Part shown: piece by piece, positions 36,228-42,715 of the stretch | How positions within the stretch are numbered: position 1 is the first letter of the stretch | Layout of the letters: each line of letters starts with the position of its first letter | Assembly: GCA_945267035.1 (NCBI GenBank) | Contig: CALYOS010000019.1 | Span: forward strand, 1-42,715 | Origin: an uncultured Neisseriaceae bacterium | GTDB lineage: Bacteria > Pseudomonadota > Gammaproteobacteria > Burkholderiales > Neisseriaceae | Direction of reading: 5' to 3' | DNA: 42,715 nucleotides | Position numbers and translations under genes: made by a program | The notes under the pieces: generated by a model | Database searches by the model: none | What the model saw: only the letters and a program-made list of their open reading frames with translations | What the model was told of the DNA's origin: nothing

Positions 36228-37709
36228 ATGAAATACCGCGATTTAAGAGACTTTATCACCGTTCTCGAACAGAAAAAATTATTAAAATGTATTGAAACCC
36301 CGGTATCTCCTTATCTGGAAATAACCGAAATTGCTGATCGGGTTTTACGTCAACAGGGACCAGCTTTATTATTCAAACAGCCCATAAACCAGTCCCAAAA
36401 ACCATACCATTATCCTGTATTGGCCAACTTATTTGGCACGGCAGAAAGAGTTGCTATGGGTATGGGTGCCAGCGATACCAGTCAGTTAAGAGAAATAGGT
36501 AACACACTTGCTTATCTTAAAGAGCCGGATCCTCCCAAAGGATTTAAAGACGCTTTAGCAAAACTACCATTGCTGAAAGATTTGTGGAGCATGAGTCCGC
36601 ATATCGTAAAAAAAGCACCATGTCAGCAAATCATCATCGAAGCTGATGATGTCGATCTGTACCAGTTACCGATCCAACAGTGTTGGCCACAAGACATTGC
36701 CCCGCTGATTACATGGGGCTTGACAGTGACACGTGGACCGGATAAAAAACGTCAAAATCTAGGAATATATCGACAACAACTACTATCACGAAACAAAGTC
36801 ATAATGCGCTGGCTGGCTCATCGTGGTGGTGCATTAGATTTTCAAGCATTCAAACAACAACACCCTGGAAAACCATTTCCTGTCAGCGTCGTATTAGGAT
36901 GTGATCCAGCAACCATACTCGGCGCAGTGACACCCGTTCCAGATAGTTTAAGTGAATATCAATTTGCTGGATTACTCCGCGGATCACGCACCGAATTAGT
37001 AAAATGCATCGGTAATGACCTTCATGTTCCAGCCCGAGCAGAAATCATTTTAGAAGGCGTTATTCATCCTGATGAGCTGGCTTTAGAAGGACCTTATGGC
37101 GATCATACCGGATATTATAATGAACAGGATTATTTTCCGGTATTTACAGTTGAACGCATAACTATGCGCGAAAATGCCATTTATCACAGCACTTATACCG
37201 GCAAGCCACCTGATGAACCGGCGATATTAGGAGTAGCATTAAACGAAGTTTTTGTTCCCATATTACAAAAACAGTTTAGTGAAATTACCGATTTTTATCT
37301 GCCGCCAGAAGGCTGTTCCTATCGAATGGCTATAGTCAGCATAAAAAAACAATACGCAGGACATGCCAAAAGAGTCATGATGGGATGCTGGAGCTATTTG
37401 CGCCAATTTATGTACACAAAATTCATCATCGTCGTAGACGAAGACATCAATGTACGAGATTGGAAAGAAGTAATATGGGCCATTACAACTCGTATGGATC
37501 CCGTTCGTGATACCAGCCTAATAGATCATACTCCAATAGATTATCTGGATTTTGCCAGTCCAGTTAGTGGCTTAGGCGGAAAGATGGGGCTTGATGCCAC
37601 CAATAAATGGCCAGGTGAAACAGATCGAGAATGGGGAAAAATCATTCACAAAGATCCGGACGTGATAGCCAAAATTGATGCGATGTGGCAAGATTTAGGT
37701 TTATCCTAA
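36228..37709 (+). CDS. ubiD: 4-hydroxy-3-polyprenylbenzoate decarboxylase UbiD
   Basis: The prenylated-FMN-dependent decarboxylase of ubiquinone synthesis, 493 residues, close to the E. coli enzyme. Start [10 protein letters not shown] is the family N-terminus, so the ATG at 36228 is preferred over a frame opening inside pth at 36180. Signature parts: [34 protein letters not shown], and the conserved [25 protein letters not shown] lies nine bases upstream of the ATG. The UbiX partner that makes the cofactor is not in the window. Confidence 0.96.
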   Translation: MKYRDLRDFITVLEQKKLLKCIETPVSPYLEITEIADRVLRQQGPALLFKQPINQSQKPYHYPVLANLFGTAERVAMGMGASDTSQLREIGNTLAYLKEPDPPKGFKDALAKLPLLKDLWSMSPHIVKKAPCQQIIIEADDVDLYQLPIQQCWPQDIAPLITWGLTVTRGPDKKRQNLGIYRQQLLSRNKVIMRWLAHRGGALDFQAFKQQHPGKPFPVSVVLGCDPATILGAVTPVPDSLSEYQFAGLLRGSRTELVKCIGNDLHVPARAEIILEGVIHPDELALEGPYGDHTGYYNEQDYFPVFTVERITMRENAIYHSTYTGKPPDEPAILGVALNEVFVPILQKQFSEITDFYLPPEGCSYRMAIVSIKKQYAGHAKRVMMGCWSYLRQFMYTKFIIVVDEDINVRDWKEVIWAITTRMDPVRDTSLIDHTPIDYLDFASPVSGLGGKMGLDATNKWPGETDREWGKIIHKDPDVIAKIDAMWQDLGLS

Positions 37710-37766
37710 ACCATCATCATATGCGCTTGATACTATTAGAATTTACAGGGTAAATTAACAACATCT

Positions 37767-39401
37767 ATGAAAAATAAAAGCAACTTCGGGTGTATTGCTC
37801 AACTATTCGCTATTGGTATCTTGTCATTGTTAGCAGCTTGTCAGACATTGCCATCTTTAGACAACCGTACTGTAGATGTCCACTTTGCCGCCAATAATCC
37901 TTCAACCTTAAGTTATGCCAACGCACCTCTCATTGCCCAACATCCTAATCTATCAGGCATTTATCCACTTGATGACGGTAGAGAAGCATTGGTTGCACGG
38001 CGAGCACTGATTCGAGCAGCTGAACACAGTTTAGACCTACAATACTATATTTGGCACAATGATACATCTGGTCAATTACTGTTTCATGAACTGGTCAATG
38101 CAGCGCGGCGTGGCGTCCGTGTAAGATTACTCTTAGATGATAACAACACCAAAGGAATGGATCCTGTATTACATGTCTTAAATAAAGAGCCGAATATTGA
38201 AATCCGAATATTTAATCCCTTTGCCGATCGACATGTGCGTTTTTTAGGTTATTTGACCGATTTTGCTCGACTAAATAGACGCATGCATAATAAATCTATT
38301 ACTGCTGACAATCAGGTAACCATACTAGGCGGGCGAAATATTGGTGATGAATATTTCGATATCGGTAAAGGAATGCTCTTTGTAGACTTAGATGTCATGG
38401 CCATTGGCCCCATCGTCAACCAAGTGTCGGAAAATTTTGATCTATATTGGAATAGTCCTTCCTCTTATCCTTTGGGCAGCATAATTCATCGAAAGCGGAA
38501 TAAATTGCACGCTGACATGCCCGTTTTTAAACGTAAAACTTATAACTATTTACGAGCTGAAAGTTATGATCAAGCCTATATAAAAGATAACTTTGAAAGT
38601 CGATTAACCAACGGAACACTTGATTATCAATGGGTACACTTAACATTGGTTAGTGATGATCCTGCCAAAGCCTTACCCAATCACAAAAATAGAAAACAGA
38701 AAAATCCAGACACTAATTTGATGCTCGCAGCAAATACCCCCCCAAAACCCATCATCAAATATAAAAATACCAGTCTAACATTAAACCAACTGGCGGCATC
38801 AGTCGTAGAACCCAAAAAAGACCTTTTAGTTATTACCCCATATTTCGTTCCAACCAAAACAGGATTAGACTATTTAATCAAATTACGCCGAGAGGGCGTG
38901 AATATAAAAATTTTGACCAATTCACTCTCTGCAACAGATGTACCCATAGTCCATTCTGGTTATATAAACTATCGAGTACCTTTATTACAAAATGGGGTTG
39001 AACTGTATGAATTAAAAAAACAGGGCGTATTAAAAAATAAAAAAGAACATAGTTTTAGTGGAGGCTCCCAATCAAGCCTACACGCCAAAACATTTACCAT
39101 TGATGGTAACCAACTTTATATTGGCTCATTAAATTTCGATCCAAGATCTTCACGACTTAATACCGAAATGGGCGTAGTGATTCAATCAACAGAAATGGCA
39201 CAATACATGGATAAAGCCATTAACGATGCTTTACCCTATGTTAGTTATCAGGTAAAAATAGCAGAAGATGGAAAACTTGAATGGATTAAAACCGATGAAA
39301 ATAATCAAACCAAGGTCTATCGCAAAGAACCCGATACCACCAGATGGCAACGTATATGGGTAAAAATATTATCGATATTACCAATTGAAGGCATGTTGTG
39401 A
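37767..39401 (+). CDS. phospholipase D family lipoprotein, cardiolipin-synthase-like
   Basis: A 544-residue protein with a lipoprotein signal (hydrophobic residues 9-24, lipobox LAAC with Cys25) and two complete HKD motifs: His174-Lys176-Asp181 (MHNKSITAD) and His439-Lys441-Asp446 (LHAKTFTID). Both half-sites are needed for phosphatidyl transfer, so the enzyme should be active. It most resembles the ClsC (YmdC)-like cardiolipin synthases rather than ClsA. An insertion of about 60 residues between the halves (290-345) carries Lys/Asn-rich, probably loose sequence. It lies 57 bases after ubiD. The presence of a lipid anchor suggests action at the periplasmic face of a membrane. Confidence 0.88.
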   Translation: MKNKSNFGCIAQLFAIGILSLLAACQTLPSLDNRTVDVHFAANNPSTLSYANAPLIAQHPNLSGIYPLDDGREALVARRALIRAAEHSLDLQYYIWHNDTSGQLLFHELVNAARRGVRVRLLLDDNNTKGMDPVLHVLNKEPNIEIRIFNPFADRHVRFLGYLTDFARLNRRMHNKSITADNQVTILGGRNIGDEYFDIGKGMLFVDLDVMAIGPIVNQVSENFDLYWNSPSSYPLGSIIHRKRNKLHADMPVFKRKTYNYLRAESYDQAYIKDNFESRLTNGTLDYQWVHLTLVSDDPAKALPNHKNRKQKNPDTNLMLAANTPPKPIIKYKNTSLTLNQLAASVVEPKKDLLVITPYFVPTKTGLDYLIKLRREGVNIKILTNSLSATDVPIVHSGYINYRVPLLQNGVELYELKKQGVLKNKKEHSFSGGSQSSLHAKTFTIDGNQLYIGSLNFDPRSSRLNTEMGVVIQSTEMAQYMDKAINDALPYVSYQVKIAEDGKLEWIKTDENNQTKVYRKEPDTTRWQRIWVKILSILPIEGML

Positions 39402-39455
39402 TATCCAACAAGCAAGCATCAGTTCAACATTGACAATAACACAGAAAGTCAGCAC

Positions 39456-40049
39456 ATGTTACTATTTATAGATAATTATGATAGTTTTACCTACAACATA
39501 GTGCATTACCTGGGTGAGATAGGTGAGGATATTATCGTCAAAAAAAATGATGCCATTACCTTGGCTGAAATCGAAACCATGGCGCCAGAATTTATTGTTA
39601 TTGGTCCTGGACCGTGTGCGCCAGAGAACGCTGGAATATCAATTCCCATTATCAAGCATTTCGCCGGTAACATTCCCATATTGGGCATTTGTCTCGGACA
39701 CCAATGTATCGCCTCTGCGTTTGGTGGCAAGATCATCCGTGCCAAAACACCCATGCATGGCAAAATTTCAGCCGTTTCTCATCAGCAAAAATACATGTTT
39801 AACCATCTTCCCAATCCCGTAAACTGTACTCGTTACCACAGCCTGGTTATAGATCAGCAAACATTTCCTGATTGTCTGGAAATTACCGCAACATCTGATG
39901 ATAACGAAATAATGGGTATCCACCACCGCACCTTCGCAATTGAAGGAATTCAGTTTCACCCTGAAGGATTGTTAACACAAAGAGGGCATGATATGTTAAA
40001 AAACTTCCTCATGCAGCATCGCTCAACAAATAGCTTAGTAGCCGATTAA
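39456..40049 (+). CDS. trpG: anthranilate/aminodeoxychorismate synthase glutaminase subunit
   Basis: A class I glutamine amidotransferase of 197 residues that supplies ammonia to TrpE, and in many bacteria also to PabB. N-terminus [18 protein letters not shown], oxyanion strand [11 protein letters not shown], nucleophile Cys79 (GICLGHQCI), and His168/Glu170 (QFHPEG) complete the triad. The ammonia-using partner (trpE or pabB) is not in the window. trpD follows 43 bases later, which supports the tryptophan role. Confidence 0.93.
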   Translation: MLLFIDNYDSFTYNIVHYLGEIGEDIIVKKNDAITLAEIETMAPEFIVIGPGPCAPENAGISIPIIKHFAGNIPILGICLGHQCIASAFGGKIIRAKTPMHGKISAVSHQQKYMFNHLPNPVNCTRYHSLVIDQQTFPDCLEITATSDDNEIMGIHHRTFAIEGIQFHPEGLLTQRGHDMLKNFLMQHRSTNSLVAD

Positions 40050-40092
40050 TCTAAACCCTTAAATCATATCGACTGCGGAAAGAAACAACACC

Positions 40093-41142
40093 ATGATAAC
40101 GCCACAACAAGCCCTTAACCGACTACTGGATAACAACGAACTATTTTATGATGAAATGACCGACCTCATGCGTCAGATCATGCAGGGTGAAGTAGCGCCT
40201 GAGATCATTGCTGCAATATTAATTGGCTTACGCATCAAAGTTGAAAGCGTATCAGAAATTGCCGCAGCGGCGTCTGTCATGCGTGAATTTGCCAGCAAAG
40301 TACCATTACAAGATCGTTCCCATCTAGTCGATATCGTTGGCACCGGCGGGGACAATGCTCACACCTTCAACATATCCACCACCAGCATGTTCGTTGTTGC
40401 CGCTGCCGGAGCCAAAGTGGCCAAACATGGTGGTCGTTCAGTATCTTCCTCTAGTGGATCGGCCGACATCATCGAAGCCATGGGTGCATCTTTAGAATTA
40501 ACTCCCGAACATGTTGGGCAATGCATCAACCAACTAGGTGTCGGATTCATGTATGCTCCTAATCATCACAACAGTATGAGATACGTTGCGCCGGTACGCA
40601 GAGCATTGGGAGTACGCACCGTCTTCAATATTCTTGGCCCGTTGACTAATCCGGCAGGGGCATCAAATCAAGTTTTAGGGGTTTTCCATCTGGATCTCGT
40701 TGGTATTCTGTCGCGAGTATTGCAACAAATGGGCAGCAAACATGTTTTAGTCGTACATGGTTCAGATGGATTAGATGAAATAACCTTAACCGGAACCACT
40801 CGCGTAGCAGAACTTAAAAATGGCACCATAATGGAGTATGATATCCATCCTACCCAGTTTGATATGGCCGTCATAGAAGATCTCAAACCACTACAAGTTT
40901 CCAACAGCGTGGAGTCATTAAACATCATGAATGCCGTGCTCAATGGGGAAAAGGGACCTTGTCGAGACATCGTTGTGCTCAATGCAGCTGCTGCCATATA
41001 TGCTTCCGATGTCGTTTCTTCATTAGAAGAGGGCGTCGATGCAGCCATATCAGCCATAGATTCAGGAAAAGCCAGAAACAAACAGCAAGAATTTATCCAG
41101 ACAACACAACAGCTTTATGCAGAACAAGCAAAAAATGACTAA
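40093..41142 (+). CDS. trpD: anthranilate phosphoribosyltransferase
   Basis: The enzyme that joins anthranilate to phosphoribosyl pyrophosphate, second step of tryptophan synthesis, 349 residues. Signatures: [16 protein letters not shown] (PRPP and anthranilate loops, from residue 83), [15 protein letters not shown], and [27 protein letters not shown] in broken form. The catalytic DE pair appears in [10 protein letters not shown]. The next gene is serS, not trpC. Confidence 0.96.
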   Translation: MITPQQALNRLLDNNELFYDEMTDLMRQIMQGEVAPEIIAAILIGLRIKVESVSEIAAAASVMREFASKVPLQDRSHLVDIVGTGGDNAHTFNISTTSMFVVAAAGAKVAKHGGRSVSSSSGSADIIEAMGASLELTPEHVGQCINQLGVGFMYAPNHHNSMRYVAPVRRALGVRTVFNILGPLTNPAGASNQVLGVFHLDLVGILSRVLQQMGSKHVLVVHGSDGLDEITLTGTTRVAELKNGTIMEYDIHPTQFDMAVIEDLKPLQVSNSVESLNIMNAVLNGEKGPCRDIVVLNAAAAIYASDVVSSLEEGVDAAISAIDSGKARNKQQEFIQTTQQLYAEQAKND

Positions 41143-41236
41143 TAGAATCACCTTTCTATAGTAGAGTAGCAACTATATTTGACAGCTTACATCATAAACC
41201 CTTGATCAATCACACCAACGATCAACCAACTTGTAA

Positions 41237-42547
<1,311 letters not shown>

Positions 42548-42570
42548 CCCATAGTCTGCTATAAACAATA

Positions 42571-42614
42571 GGGCAAATTATTCGGGACACAATCGGATAA
42601 ACTTGCCCGTTTTT
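42571..42614 (+). terminator. possible terminator after serS
   Basis: GGGCAA (42571-42576) pairs with TTGCCC (42603-42608) around a 26-base loop and is followed by GTTTTT. The large loop makes it a weak candidate. The right arm doubles as the -35 box of the tRNA-Lys promoter. Confidence 0.45.
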
Positions 42615-42631
42615 GTAAAGAGGCCTATAAT
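42603..42631 (+). promoter_or_regulatory. promoter of tRNA-Lys
   Basis: -35 TTGCCC (42603-42608) and a perfect -10 TATAAT (42626-42631) separated by 17 bases. The expected transcript start is about 25 bases before the tRNA. Confidence 0.75.
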
Positions 42632-42662
42632 TTAGCACATCTTTTAAATATCACCATTATTT

Positions 42663-42715
42663 GGGTCGTTAGCTCAGTTGGTAGAGCAGTGGACTCTTAA
42701 TCCATTTGTCCAGGG
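42663..42715 (+). tRNA. tRNA-Lys (anticodon CUU), 5' part
   Basis: The first 53 bases of a tRNA cut by the window end. Acceptor start GGGTCGTT, D-arm AGCTCAGTTGGTAGAGC, anticodon arm GTGGA CTCTTAA TCCAT with anticodon CTT at 42696-42698, variable loop and the start of the T-stem. The sequence follows E. coli tRNA-Lys base for base in the acceptor and D arms. It reads AAG codons. Confidence 0.96.

Noticed and set aside
40668-41081. 137-codon open frame antisense to trpD
   Set aside because: It is a shadow of trpD, with no start signal and no family resemblance.

Overview
The window reads as a stretch of chromosome from an AT-rich, rod-shaped member of the Neisseriaceae (Betaproteobacteria). 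A host-associated Snodgrassella-like organism fits best. The reasons are the moderately low GC content of the genes with very AT-rich gaps, the Neisseria-like gene sets (tig-clpP without clpX next to them, GatCAB together with an AspRS carrying the non-discriminating signature, a Zur operator of the Neisseria type) and the protein sequences themselves. The species assignment is inference. No phage, transposase, integrase, CRISPR array or rRNA is visible.

Layout. 1-395: 3' end of trmA. 493-3073 (minus): a DUF502 membrane protein gene followed by aspS. 3429-5729: comEC. 5730-8225: an accessory, very AT-rich stretch with three unrecognised genes (119, 143 and 162 codons; the middle one a lipoprotein), a 28-bp tandem duplication and a possible gene remnant. 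8281-12163 (minus): lolA, a DUF1090 gene and a zinc uptake operon (a 34-codon membrane peptide, znuC, znuB, znuA) under a Zur box that covers the -10 element. 12269-15972 (minus): an AsmA-family gene overlapping an mnmC-type FAD oxidoreductase gene. 16781-17572 (minus): suhB. 18357-19469: an unrecognised 370-codon gene placed between suhB and trmJ. 19969-23881: trmJ, a DUF1853 gene, tig and clpP. 24225-29821 (minus): the rod-shape operon mreB-mreC-mreD-mrdA-rodA. 30010-42547 (plus, all one direction): gatC, gatA, gatB, lptE, holA, ratA, ratB, pth, ubiD, a phospholipase D-type lipoprotein gene, trpG, trpD and serS. 42663-42715: 5' part of a tRNA-Lys(CUU) gene with its own promoter.

How the genes work together. 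Envelope building dominates: LolA (lipoprotein carrier), LptE (LPS export), AsmA-like protein, the elongasome (MreBCD, PBP2, RodA) and a cardiolipin-synthase-like lipoprotein. A second theme is translation: AspRS and GatCAB together form the two-step route to Asn-tRNA, with SerRS, Pth, TrmA, TrmJ, an MnmC-type enzyme, trigger factor and tRNA-Lys. Zinc uptake is a compact operon whose regulation is readable from the sequence. ComEC suggests DNA uptake.

Most of the window is ordinary housekeeping sequence. The least explained parts are the 34-codon peptide gene of the zinc operon, the 5.7-8.2 kb island and the 370-codon gene. I see no complete new multi-gene system.
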